Source: Clostridiales bacterium (lineage in GTDB: Bacteria; Bacillota; Limnochordia; Darwinibacteriales; B1SED10-159). From it: DNA of 35,600 nucleotides. The notes under the pieces were generated by a model. It made no database searches. It was not told the DNA's origin and saw only the letters and a program-made list of their open reading frames with translations. Shown in pieces: positions 15,648-26,867 of this stretch. The DNA lies in contig PUOC01000154.1 of assembly GCA_003551965.1 (NCBI GenBank), positions 1 to 35,600 of the forward strand. Direction: 5' to 3'. Made by a program: the position numbers and the translations under genes. How positions within the stretch are numbered: position 1 is the first letter of the stretch; every line of letters begins with the position of its first letter.

Positions 15648-16220
15648 TTGGGCGAAACCCTGATTGTCGTTGATTACACGGTGGATTTTGTGGCTGATGA
15701 CGGCGCGCTGACCTGCGGCCGGCCCGGGCAGGCCATTGAAGGCCGTATTTCTGCACTGGCCTCGGCGTGGCTGGAGGCGGGCTGCTTCACGGTCATGGCT
15801 CTGGACCGTCATGACCCTGAGGACAGCTTTCATCCGGAGAACCAGCTGTTTCCGCCGCATAACGTGGCCGGAACACCCGGAAGATCTCTGTATGGCCGTC
15901 TGGAAGATGCGGTCCGGCAGCACCGGGACAAGGCCCACTTATATGAAATGGATAAGACCCGTTACAGTGCCTTTGCCGGCACGGACTTGGATATGCGCCT
16001 GCGGGAACGCCGGATCGACACCATTCACCTGGCCGGCGTCTGTACGGATATCTGCGTCCTCCATACGGCCGTGGAAGCATATAACCTGGGATATTCCCTG
16101 GTGGTCCACGCCGATGCCGTGCAGAGCTTTGATCCCCAGGGCCATCAATGGGCCCTGGGCCATTTTCAGAATGTATTGGGTGCAGAGATACGCGAGCAGA
16201 ATGAGAAGGTCGAAGTCTAG
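15648..16220 (+). CDS. isochorismatase-family hydrolase, probable nicotinamidase
   Basis: This 190-residue enzyme has the cysteine-hydrolase layout: the catalytic Asp in IVVDYTVDF, the Lys in MDKTRYSAF and the nucleophile Cys in GVCTDICVLHTA with its preceding cis-peptide region. These three residues together fit nicotinamidase, which turns nicotinamide to nicotinic acid for NAD salvage. I would put nicotinamidase first and another isochorismatase-family amidase second. The TTG at 15648 is chosen because AGGAGGG sits six bases upstream; the tracked TTG at 15630 has no site. It follows the protease gene in the same operon. Confidence 0.85.
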   Translation: MGETLIVVDYTVDFVADDGALTCGRPGQAIEGRISALASAWLEAGCFTVMALDRHDPEDSFHPENQLFPPHNVAGTPGRSLYGRLEDAVRQHRDKAHLYEMDKTRYSAFAGTDLDMRLRERRIDTIHLAGVCTDICVLHTAVEAYNLGYSLVVHADAVQSFDPQGHQWALGHFQNVLGAEIREQNEKVEV

Positions 16221-16255
16221 TCTAAAGGCCCTGCCTGGTGGAAGGAGAATCATCG

Positions 16256-16510
16256 TTGAAAAAACGCCTGCAGCTGCCCGCGGCCGTTCGCCGACAGCTG
16301 GTCAGCGACATGCAGAGTTACTTTTTGGAGGAGCGGGATGAAGAAATCGGTGATCTGGCAGCATCGCTGCTCTTGGACTTCATGATTGCACGACTGGGGC
16401 CTGTTATCTACAACAGGGGCATAGCAGACTGTGCTGCCTGGCTTCAGGACAGTGTCGATGATCTTTACAGCCTGCAGCTGCCTGCCGATCTGGAAGATTC
16501 GAAGTTTTAG
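16256..16510 (+). CDS. DUF2164 family protein
   Basis: This 84-residue protein matches the DUF2164 pattern, including RRQLVSDMQSYFLEER, LLLDFMIARLGPVIYNRGIADC and the C-terminal VDDLYSLQ. These small alpha-helical proteins have no established function. The TTG at 16256 is used because AAGGAGAA lies eight bases upstream; the tracked ATG at 16238 lies upstream of that site. It is in the plus-strand run between the nicotinamidase and phosphorylase genes, 35 bases after the nicotinamidase stop. Confidence 0.75.
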   Translation: MKKRLQLPAAVRRQLVSDMQSYFLEERDEEIGDLAASLLLDFMIARLGPVIYNRGIADCAAWLQDSVDDLYSLQLPADLEDSKF

Positions 16511-16646
16511 CGCCGGGCGCCGGAGTTCGTGATACCGCCGGAACTCGCTGCGATCGCCGGCGCAGGTCCGGCCGGCGCGGTCCTTGGCTCCAATGGCAGA
16601 CGAGCCAGCCCATTCTCGGAGCTGGCCGTATTGGGAGGAGATATAT

Positions 16647-17414
16647 TTGCAGCAGGTGCCGATTCTCGAATGCGATCCGTCCCGTCGGGCGATCATTGAA
16701 CCTGAGCAGCGTCCGCCGTCCGATGCCGTGCCGCGCGCTTGTGTGATGTGCTTCTTTCGCGACGTACTGGATCAGCTGCAGCGGGAAGGCAGCGCCGAGG
16801 TGGCAGCGGAACTGCGCAGCGAAATGGGAATCAATCCCGTCTATCGTGTGGAAGTGGACGGCCAAGCGGTGGCAGCGGTCCATCCCGGTATTGGAGCCCC
16901 ACTGGCGGCGGGGCATATGGAAGAGATGATTGCCCTCGGCGCCCGGGCATTCACGGCCTGCGGAGGGGCCGGAGTGCTGGACCCCCGCATGGAAGTGGGA
17001 CATGTCTTCGTTGTCCGGCGGGCCCTGCGGGATGAGGGGACTTCGTACCATTATCTGCCGCCTTCCCGGGAAGTGGAGCTGGATCCGATGGCCGCGGAAA
17101 CACTGGAGAAGGTATTGCAAAAGGCCGGTGTGCCCTACTCCGCCGGCAAGGTGTGGACGACCGATGCCTATTATCGGGAAACGTACGGCAGGGTGCAGAA
17201 ACGGCGGGCTGAGGGCTGTATGATGGTGGAGATGGAATGCGCTGCCTTTGCCGCCGTGGCCCGGTTCCGCGGCGTGCCCTTCGGCCAGCTTCTGTATGGC
17301 GGCGATGATGTCAGTGCCGAGACCTGGGATTCCCGGCAGTGGACGGAGCGTTCCGACGTCCGCGAAAAGCTCTTTTGGCTGGCTGCCCAGGGCGCCTTAG
17401 CCTTGGAAAGATAA
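16647..17414 (+). CDS. nucleoside phosphorylase (uridine phosphorylase-like)
   Basis: This 255-residue enzyme is of the PNP/UDP family and splits a nucleoside with phosphate into base and ribose-1-phosphate. The segment VHPGIGAPLAAGHMEEMIALGA provides the phosphate-binding GxGxP-like region, FTACGGAGVLD follows, and MVEMECAAFAAVARFRG carries the substrate-binding Met-Glu-x-Glu motif near residue 195. The base preference is not certain; the layout suggests the uridine phosphorylase branch. The TTG at 16647 has GGAGGAG six bases upstream and is preferred to the tracked 16584. Its stop lies within the left arm of the following terminator. Confidence 0.88.
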   Translation: MQQVPILECDPSRRAIIEPEQRPPSDAVPRACVMCFFRDVLDQLQREGSAEVAAELRSEMGINPVYRVEVDGQAVAAVHPGIGAPLAAGHMEEMIALGARAFTACGGAGVLDPRMEVGHVFVVRRALRDEGTSYHYLPPSREVELDPMAAETLEKVLQKAGVPYSAGKVWTTDAYYRETYGRVQKRRAEGCMMVEMECAAFAAVARFRGVPFGQLLYGGDDVSAETWDSRQWTERSDVREKLFWLAAQGALALER

Positions 17415-17442
17415 GAGCCGGATGCATGGCATCCGGCTCTTA
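17412..17442. terminator. strong bidirectional terminator
   Basis: TAAGAGCCGGATGC-ATG-GCATCCGGCTCTTA is a perfect 14-bp stem with a tight loop, containing the phosphorylase stop codon. It ends the plus-strand operon and, from the other side, the lacZ-lysO operon. Confidence 0.85.
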
Positions 17443-17447
17443 CTTGA

Positions 17448-18044
17448 TCAAATCGGGAGCAGAATCGGAACTAAGATAGGAACCAACGCCGATAGAACAA
17501 TGCCGGATACAAAGGCGATCATTGTCATTTCTTTGGTGGTGCTCTTGGCTACCAAAGGCAGCGTGACGTCCATGGTCGTGGCGCCTCCAGGTGCCACGGA
17601 AGCCAGGTGTCCGATGCGGGCCGCTACCACGGGGATAATGATGATCGCCAGAACTTCCCGGAACACATTGGTCAAGAACGCCACCGCCCCCAGGGAAACA
17701 TCATAGCTCTGGGATATGATCACCGCCGACAGCGAATACCAGCCGAATCCGGCACCGACGGCAGCCCCTTCCCGCAGGGTCAGGCCCATCAGGACCGCGG
17801 CGGCCGCCGCGCCGGCAATAGAACCAACAGCCACGACCATTGGCACGCACAAACAGTGCAGGCCCAGCCCCTTGATGCGGGCAAGGAGGCCGCTGGTGCG
17901 TCCCAAGTCCAGGCCGATGCCCAAGAGCAGTATCCACAGCGCGATGGTGACCAGTGTGCCCAGGAGCTCCAAATGGACCGGCTGCAGGAAGAAATAGCCC
18001 AAGAGAATACCGCCGCCGATGGACGCTAATGCGATTTTCGTCAT
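17448..18044 (-). CDS. LysO-like exporter, C-terminal half
   Basis: This 198-residue membrane protein resembles the C-terminal portion of the LysO (DUF340) lysine exporter: successive helices, GFGWYSLSAVIISQSYDVSLGAVAFL, then FREVLAIIIIPVVAARIGHLASVAPGGATTMDVTLP, the family's conserved core. It starts at ATG 18044, overlapping the stop of the upstream gene as ATGA, so the two are coupled and should be made in equal amounts. It probably joins the other half to form a transporter. The tracked start at 18263 is an upstream extension with no protein character. Confidence 0.82.
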   Translation of the reverse strand: MTKIALASIGGGILLGYFFLQPVHLELLGTLVTIALWILLLGIGLDLGRTSGLLARIKGLGLHCLCVPMVVAVGSIAGAAAAAVLMGLTLREGAAVGAGFGWYSLSAVIISQSYDVSLGAVAFLTNVFREVLAIIIIPVVAARIGHLASVAPGGATTMDVTLPLVAKSTTKEMTMIAFVSGIVLSALVPILVPILLPI

Positions 18045-18331
18045 TGGCTGCGCCTCTGGCGGTATTTCCGGTACCAAATTATCTCCAAAAGATGCAGAAG
18101 GCCTACGCTTGCTGCGGTGGCGGCCAACGCCAGACCGGCGGCCTGTCCCCCTAAGAGGCCGATCTGCTCCAGCAGTTCTGGATTGGCTCCCAGCTGTGCT
18201 CCCATGACAACCAGCAGAAACACAAGGCCGCCTGTGGTCAAATGGCTGGGTATGTTGGCCCACCTATCCTGCAGGCGAATTGTCCGGCCCAATACCATGC
18301 CTAGAACAAGAAACATGATCAGCCAATGCAT
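18041..18331 (-). CDS. LysO-like exporter, N-terminal half
   Basis: This 96-residue membrane protein has three hydrophobic helices and matches the N-terminal part of LysO-type proteins (GMVLGRTIRL; GLVFLLVVMGAQLGANPELLEQIGLLGGQA). It ends at ATGA, where the C-terminal half begins. I use ATG 18331, seven bases after AGGAGG; the tracked GTG at 18337 is too close to that site. It follows lacZ by about 21 bases on the same strand. A known two-gene form or a split of one ancestral gene are both possible; full-length LysO is about 300 residues, close to the sum. Confidence 0.8.
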   Translation of the reverse strand: MHWLIMFLVLGMVLGRTIRLQDRWANIPSHLTTGGLVFLLVVMGAQLGANPELLEQIGLLGGQAAGLALAATAASVGLLHLLEIIWYRKYRQRRSQ

Positions 18332-18352
18332 GGGCACCCCTCCTGTAGCGTA

Positions 18353-21511
<3,159 letters not shown>

Positions 21512-21539
21512 TTAGGCATCGGCAGGGTCGCGGACGGGC

Positions 21540-21567
21540 AAGGGAATACCGGCGGGGTGTGGAATAT
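21540..21567 (+). promoter_or_regulatory. sigma-H-like promoter upstream of GNAT-NTF2 gene
   Basis: AAGGGAAT, an 11-base spacer and GTGGAATAT match the sigma-H form with one -35 mismatch (AGGG for AGGA). It is about 97 bases before the GNAT-NTF2 start. The whole block is similar to the one at 30195-30224. Confidence 0.42.
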
Positions 21568-21664
21568 AAGGATCATGAATCTGCTTCCCTGGACAGTGCG
21601 GCCGCAACAGCCACACAGCGCCCGGCCCTGCCAGGAAGGAAGAAAGCAGAAGGGTGGCTATACC

Positions 21665-22594
21665 ATGGCCTTAGACGACCGCTTCCGGCTGCGCCCCTTA
21701 GAGGAGAAGGATCTAGAGTTGCTGCAGAAATGGAACAAACCGGAGGTGCGGGGACCCTACCAGGAATTTCATTTCCAATCCCCGCGCCAGCTGCGGCGGG
21801 AGTTCGAGGAACACGGGTTTTGTACGGATTCCCGTGCCGTACTCATGATCGACGGGCGCAATTTAGGGCCCGTTGGCGTGGTCTACATGACGCGCATCCG
21901 AGAAGGTGTCTATGCCCTGGGCCTTGTACTCGGGGAACAGGAACACCACAACCAGGGCATTGGCACCGCGGCCTTGCGCCTGGCGGTGGATCACATTTTT
22001 TGCAATTACCCGGCCATGCGCATTGAGGCAGAAACGGATCAGGATAACCGGCCGGCCCAAAGGGTTTTGGAAAAGGCAGGCTTCAGCCGAGAAGCGCAGC
22101 TGCGCAGCTGGCGCTTCCACCACGGGCAGTGGCGGGACTTCTGGCTGTTCAGTGTTCTCCGTTGGCAGTGGGAGCAGGACGGCGCTGCAGATCCCAGGGA
22201 ACAAGCGGTCCGATCCTTCTGGGATGCCTTTGGCCGCGGAGACTATGCCGAGGCCGGGCAATACGCCGCGGCTGATTTGGAAGTGGCGTGGCCCAATACG
22301 GGCGAAATGCTGCGGGGACGCGACGCCTTTGTCACCGTCAACACCCACTATCCCGGTCAATGGCGGGCGGCTTTAGAAACGCTGCGGTGGTGCGGCAGCG
22401 ATATCGTTACTGTGAGCAGGATCGTTTCGGAGCAGCAAAGCCTGCGGGTGATCAGCTGGTTTACCTTCCAAGGAGACAAGATTAAGGGCATGGTGGAGTA
22501 CTTTGCCGATGACGGCCCTCCTCCACAGTGGCGCATCGACATGGATATAGCAGACCCGCTCCCGGACGGGGAACGGGCAGCCAAGGAGTTGTGA
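21665..22594 (+). CDS. GNAT acetyltransferase fused to NTF2/SnoaL-like domain
   Basis: This 309-residue protein joins two domains. Residues about 5-165 are a GNAT N-acetyltransferase of the RimJ/RimL type, with the acetyl-CoA loop in EHHNQGIGTAALRLA and the later ENxxxxxVLEKAGF pattern as DQDNRPAQRVLEKAGF. Residues about 178-300 look like an NTF2/SnoaL-like cone (AVRSFWDAFGRGDYAEAGQYAA, then TGEMLRGRDAFVTVN and GDKIKGMVEYFADDGPPP). The second domain could bind a small ligand; the acceptor of the acetyl group is unknown. ATG 21665 is used, with a GGTGG-type site upstream; the tracked 21383 start lies inside lacZ. The stop overlaps the next start as TGATG. Confidence 0.8.
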   Translation: MALDDRFRLRPLEEKDLELLQKWNKPEVRGPYQEFHFQSPRQLRREFEEHGFCTDSRAVLMIDGRNLGPVGVVYMTRIREGVYALGLVLGEQEHHNQGIGTAALRLAVDHIFCNYPAMRIEAETDQDNRPAQRVLEKAGFSREAQLRSWRFHHGQWRDFWLFSVLRWQWEQDGAADPREQAVRSFWDAFGRGDYAEAGQYAAADLEVAWPNTGEMLRGRDAFVTVNTHYPGQWRAALETLRWCGSDIVTVSRIVSEQQSLRVISWFTFQGDKIKGMVEYFADDGPPPQWRIDMDIADPLPDGERAAKEL

Positions 22595-25221
22595 TGATCA
22601 TGGAACGTTGGTTGACTGTGCTCATTCTACTGGCCGCAGGGGTATGGTTGGCAGGGGCTGCCATGGCTGCGGAGAAAGACGCGGAAAAGATCACGGATTT
22701 TGCCGGAGACCACAGCGACTGGCAGGTTTCGGGCAACCAGTATCGAGAGATCAGCCTTTCCCGTATTGCAGGGGGCAGTTACCGGGCCAGAGGGAGAACA
22801 CCGGTACTGGAGGTGGAGTATGACTTCCGCGGTTTGCCCGGCACGTCGGGCGTGTACTTAAAGCCCCAGCAGCCCCTGCCCCTGGAAGGCTATCCAAAGG
22901 CCTTAGGCTTGTGGCTCCATGGCGACGGCCAGGGGCACTGGCTTCGGGGCGAGATCACCGATGCCGCGGGCCAGCGTTACCCCATCAACTTCACGGCTTC
23001 TTCGCCGGCGGGGCTGGACTGGACCGGCTGGGGTTATGTGGAAGCGGATCTGCCCCAGGGGCTCGAACCTCCGCTGGCGATTACCGCCCCCATTCGCTAT
23101 ATGGCCTTGGACGGCTCCGAAAAGGGCCGAGGAACATTGTTAATCGATGAGGTATGGGCGATATATTCCCGGGATGGGTCAGAGGACCGGGATCCCCCCG
23201 TGGTATCTGATGCCACGCCCCAGGGCCGTACGGCCTCACAAAGGCCGCGGATTGCTGCCAAGATAGCCGATGGACCGGAGGGTACCGGCGTCAACCCGGA
23301 GGCCCTGCGCGGTTATGTCCAAGGGCAGGCGGTGGAGGTCGTGTGGAACGAGGACTTGCAAGAAGCCGTATTTGATCTGCAGGATTTTGTCCTCGGCGGG
23401 GGTACCCATGAAGCAGCGGTGTACGCAGAAGACCATGCCGGCAACCCGGTCTGGCACCGCTGGCAGTTGCGTGTGGAGAATGGCCGCCTAGAACTGCCTT
23501 CCGTTTCCGTTCCGGAAACGGCGGAATGGATGCAGCCGTGGGAGGCCTCTGTATCCCTGCCTGATATGGAGGGAAAAGCCGAAATACATTTGCAGCATGA
23601 CCCCGCCGTTGCCGTTAAAGAGGCACGGGGGGCCGAGATTTTCGGCGATGGCGAGCCAGGGAGAACGTCTCTGCGTGCCTCTGCGGGTAGCGGCGAACTG
23701 ACGCTCTGGTTTCGATGGCGGGAGCCGGTCTCGGGCACAATTCAATTGCAGTTGTCCGGCGGTACTGTCGAATTGCAGGACGGCACCAGACTGTTGGGGA
23801 CTGTGATAACCGAAACCCAGGTTAGCGCCGGTTTGGAACTTTCCTGGTCTCTTGTGCCGGAGCCGTACGGCCTGGAAGTTACCGTGCTGGACAATGGCGG
23901 CCAACCGGTCTCCGGGGCGCTGCTCCGCGTCGGGCGGGACAAGGCAGTGCCCCGGTTTTGGGAAAAGGAACCGGCCGCAGTCAGCGGGGAAGACGGACAG
24001 GTTGTTTTCGATCTGCAGGAGTATAAGGATGCGCGGCAGATCGTGGCGGCCGCAGAGCACGACGGCCGTTTCAGCCATTGGGAGGAAATAGCCCTGCCCC
24101 GTCCCCGGGGCGGCAGCGACCCCGACTGGGTATCCCATTCCTGGGCCGGTGATCCTGCCGTCACCCAGGCGGTGGCGTTTGGCACGGGCCCCCATGTCTC
24201 CAGTGCCCAAGTGCGCTTCCGGCCGGCTGCTTCCGATGCCGAGGACGGGCCTTGGGTGGAGCAGGCTGCCGAGAGCCGCTGGGTGAAGGACGGCCAGCAA
24301 TGGAGCACGATCCACTGGGCACTGCTGGACGGGCTGGAGCCCGGCATCGAGTATGCCTACGCCATTCGGACAACGGGCGACTGGATCCCCCAGGGGCAGT
24401 TCCGGACCGCTCCCGACAGTCCCGAGCCGTTTTCGTTCTTGTTTGCCGCCGATACCCAGGATCACCGGTTCCCCGTTTGGCGGGAAACCCTGCAGGCGGC
24501 CGCGGGCCGCTCCGATGACATGGCCTTTATCTTGCACGGCGGGGATATCGTTGATGACGGGCACCAGTTGAACCAGTGGCTCAATTTTCTGGAAGCTTCG
24601 CAGCCCTTTCTCCGCTCGACGCCCTTTGTGCCCGCCATGGGCAATCATGACGTCTACGGACAAGGGCGGAACTGGTTTGGCCAGTTCTTCCCGTACCCAC
24701 AGGAAGGCGCTCCCGAAACGGCAGTCTACAGCCTCGGCTATGGCAGTCTGCGGCTGTTTGTGCTCAATTCAGAGGCAGACCGCAGCAGTATGGAGCGCCA
24801 GGCAGCGTGGCTTCGGGAGGAAGTGAAAGCGGCAGAGGAACCGTGGCTGGCCGCCGTGCTCCACCGGGCGCCGTACAACAGCAACCCGCTTCGCAGTCCC
24901 GATGCATCAGCCGCGGTTTTTGCGCCGGTATTGGAAGAACTGGGAATGGATCTTGTGCTGACGGCCCACGACCATGTGTATATGCGGACAAAGCCCATGT
25001 ATGAAGGGGAACCGGCTTCCGGCCAACCCGGCACCGTCTATGTCACAGGGGGTGTCGCGGGGAAGAAGTTCTATCCGGGGCAGTCTTTTTCTTACACCGA
25101 TGTCCTCTACGCCGAAGACGTTCCTACGTATGTGATGATTACAGCAGCGGAATCCCGCTTGGAGGGTACGGCCTGGAATCTCGACGGGGAGAAGGTTGAC
25201 TCCTGGTCTTTGACAAAATAG
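22594..25221 (+). CDS. large exported metallophosphoesterase
   Basis: This 875-residue protein has an N-terminal signal peptide (RWLTVLILLAAGVWLAGAAMAAE). A jelly-roll-like region (about 30-185), Ig-like and other beta domains follow, then a FnIII/purple-acid-phosphatase-like N-domain before the catalytic part. The calcineurin-like phosphoesterase domain (from about 610) has AADTQDH near 619, HGGDIVDDG near 648, PAMGNHDV near 682, VLHRAPYN near 756 and TAHDHVYM near 790. It would cleave a phosphate ester outside the membrane using two metals. The first motif is D-T-Q in place of D-x-H. The ATG at 22594 overlaps the GNAT gene by one base and follows AAGGAG. The substrate is unknown. Confidence 0.85.
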   Translation: MIMERWLTVLILLAAGVWLAGAAMAAEKDAEKITDFAGDHSDWQVSGNQYREISLSRIAGGSYRARGRTPVLEVEYDFRGLPGTSGVYLKPQQPLPLEGYPKALGLWLHGDGQGHWLRGEITDAAGQRYPINFTASSPAGLDWTGWGYVEADLPQGLEPPLAITAPIRYMALDGSEKGRGTLLIDEVWAIYSRDGSEDRDPPVVSDATPQGRTASQRPRIAAKIADGPEGTGVNPEALRGYVQGQAVEVVWNEDLQEAVFDLQDFVLGGGTHEAAVYAEDHAGNPVWHRWQLRVENGRLELPSVSVPETAEWMQPWEASVSLPDMEGKAEIHLQHDPAVAVKEARGAEIFGDGEPGRTSLRASAGSGELTLWFRWREPVSGTIQLQLSGGTVELQDGTRLLGTVITETQVSAGLELSWSLVPEPYGLEVTVLDNGGQPVSGALLRVGRDKAVPRFWEKEPAAVSGEDGQVVFDLQEYKDARQIVAAAEHDGRFSHWEEIALPRPRGGSDPDWVSHSWAGDPAVTQAVAFGTGPHVSSAQVRFRPAASDAEDGPWVEQAAESRWVKDGQQWSTIHWALLDGLEPGIEYAYAIRTTGDWIPQGQFRTAPDSPEPFSFLFAADTQDHRFPVWRETLQAAAGRSDDMAFILHGGDIVDDGHQLNQWLNFLEASQPFLRSTPFVPAMGNHDVYGQGRNWFGQFFPYPQEGAPETAVYSLGYGSLRLFVLNSEADRSSMERQAAWLREEVKAAEEPWLAAVLHRAPYNSNPLRSPDASAAVFAPVLEELGMDLVLTAHDHVYMRTKPMYEGEPASGQPGTVYVTGGVAGKKFYPGQSFSYTDVLYAEDVPTYVMITAAESRLEGTAWNLDGEKVDSWSLTK

Positions 25222-25362
25222 GCGCTTCCGACTGGCGGCGGAGGCCAATACCCGCTTGAGGCGGTTATGCGGGGGGTGGGATCTGTGGTAGGATGATCGG
25301 TAATCGGTGGGTTGCTCTCATCGTGTGCGGCGCAGTGCCGACATTAACGGGAGGTGTGCATA

Positions 25363-26082
25363 ATGGCTGACATGACAAAGGACCGGCAGAAGAAGAGCTT
25401 TCGTTTTTCGGAGGTCAAGCATCTATCGGTGGAACTGGGTTCGGCAGAATGCTATGTATTGCCCGCCGATGGCGAACCGCGGGTAGACGTGGAAGGAACG
25501 CCGGAGTTCTTGGACGATTTCGAGGCCCACTGTGAGGAGGGGCGTCTGGAAGTGCGATCGAGCCTCAGGCACCAAGGTGCCGGCATTGCGGTCCAATTGA
25601 CCAAGGCCGCATTGGGACTGCGCAGTTCCCGCCGGGAGCCGAGTACGGTGCGCGTGTATGTTCCGCCCAACATTCACGGAGATATCCAGATCCACGGCGG
25701 CGGAGACGCATACGTACGTCTGCCCATGGAGACCTTGATCGCCAATGTCTACGGCTCCGGTGATATCCATGCCCAGGAAGCGCAGGAGCTGCGTGTCCAT
25801 GTCAGCGGCAGCGGCGATGTGACAGTGGATGCGGTGGGCCGCTGGGCCGATCTTTCTGTCCATGGCTCTGGTGACATCGTATTGGTGTCCGGCGATCTGC
25901 GCTGGCTGCGGGCGGACATACACGGCTCCGGGGACATTAAGGCAGGTGTCCGTTGCGGTGAAGCCGAACTGAACATCCACGGCAGCGGTGACATTGCCGT
26001 GGACGAAGTCCAGGGTGAGGTGCAGCGCAAGGTACACGGTTCCGGCAGCATTGTGGTGCACCGGGAACGGGCGGATGATTGA
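25363..26082 (+). CDS. DUF4097/DUF2807-like repeat protein
   Basis: This 239-residue protein has a beta-rich N-terminus (residues 1-100) then a repeat region in which the motif [HYS]GSGDI recurs every roughly 18-22 residues: HGGGDAYV, YGSGDIHA, SGSGDVTV, HGSGDIVL, HGSGDIKA, HGSGDIAV, HGSGSIVV. This is the pattern of DUF4097/DUF2807 right-handed beta-helix proteins. Despite the adhesin name often given to these, it has no signal peptide, so it is probably cytosolic or membrane-associated. ATG 25363 follows GGGAGG with an 8-base gap. The stop overlaps the next gene's start as TGATG. Confidence 0.8.
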   Translation: MADMTKDRQKKSFRFSEVKHLSVELGSAECYVLPADGEPRVDVEGTPEFLDDFEAHCEEGRLEVRSSLRHQGAGIAVQLTKAALGLRSSRREPSTVRVYVPPNIHGDIQIHGGGDAYVRLPMETLIANVYGSGDIHAQEAQELRVHVSGSGDVTVDAVGRWADLSVHGSGDIVLVSGDLRWLRADIHGSGDIKAGVRCGEAELNIHGSGDIAVDEVQGEVQRKVHGSGSIVVHRERADD

Positions 26083-26867
26083 TGCCCCACAATACCTTTG
26101 CGGACACGGCTTGGCTCTATGATCTGGACCGGGAGGCCCGCGGGTCCGATTACCTTTTCTATCGCCGCTGGGCGGAGCGCACGGGCTCTCCGGTCTTGGA
26201 GCTGGCCTGCGGCACCGGGCGCCTGACCCTGCCTTTGGCCGCGGACGGTTTTGAGGTCCGGGGCCTGGATTTGTCCCCGTCTATGCTGCAGGTGCTGCAC
26301 GGCAAAGCCGAAAATTTGGCGCCTGGCGCCCGGGGACGGCTGCAGGTGGTTGAAGGAGACATGAGCGACTTTTCGCTTCCGGAAACTTTTTCCCTGATAT
26401 TCATCCCGGACCGCTCTTTTCAGGGCCTCATCCACAGCCAACAGCAGGAAGGCTGTCTGCGCTGCGCAAAAAGGCACCTTCGGCCCGGAGGATACTTCAT
26501 CATTGACGTCTTCAAACCCTATGCCCAGCTGGACCAGTCTTGGGTCGCGGAGACGGCCGTGGATTGGGAGATCGTTGATCCCGAAACGTGCCGCTTGTTT
26601 CGGCGCAGTCACAACCGGCGTTTCATTGACAGCCAGCGTCAGATCATCTATCCCGAACTGCACTACGAAGTGTGGCGGGACGGGCGGTGGTGCTTGGTCG
26701 GCGAGGAGAAGCTCCAGCTGAGCTATTTCTATGAAGAACAGCTTCGGGAACTGCTGCAGCGTCATGGATTCGTGGTCGAAGAGGAATGGGGAAATTACGA
26801 CGGCACGCCCATGGGCTGTGGTCCTGAGCTGATTTTCGTGTGCCGGTACAATGGGGAGGATCACTGA
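26082..26867 (+). CDS. class I SAM-dependent methyltransferase
   Basis: This 261-residue protein has the methyltransferase fold: motif I VLELACGTGRLTLPLA near residues 38-53, the acidic loop GLDLSPSMLQVLH and the VEGDMSDFSLPE motif III region. The later half (SFQGLIHSQQQEGCLRCAKRHLRPGG) is typical of small-molecule methyltransferases. The substrate is unknown. The ATG at 26082 overlaps the stop of the DUF4097-like gene, so the two are coupled; the tracked TTG at 26079 is three bases earlier. The NUDIX gene begins at the base after its stop. Confidence 0.88.
   Translation: MPHNTFADTAWLYDLDREARGSDYLFYRRWAERTGSPVLELACGTGRLTLPLAADGFEVRGLDLSPSMLQVLHGKAENLAPGARGRLQVVEGDMSDFSLPETFSLIFIPDRSFQGLIHSQQQEGCLRCAKRHLRPGGYFIIDVFKPYAQLDQSWVAETAVDWEIVDPETCRLFRRSHNRRFIDSQRQIIYPELHYEVWRDGRWCLVGEEKLQLSYFYEEQLRELLQRHGFVVEEEWGNYDGTPMGCGPELIFVCRYNGEDH

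Noticed and set aside
23488-24663. 391-residue minus-strand ORF
   Set aside because: It is antisense to the metallophosphoesterase, whose motifs are clear, and has no domain features.
25680-26060. Repeats resembling a CRISPR or tandem DNA array
   Set aside because: The similarity is at protein level (HGSGDI every ~20 residues) within an open frame; spacers are not unique and DNA units vary.
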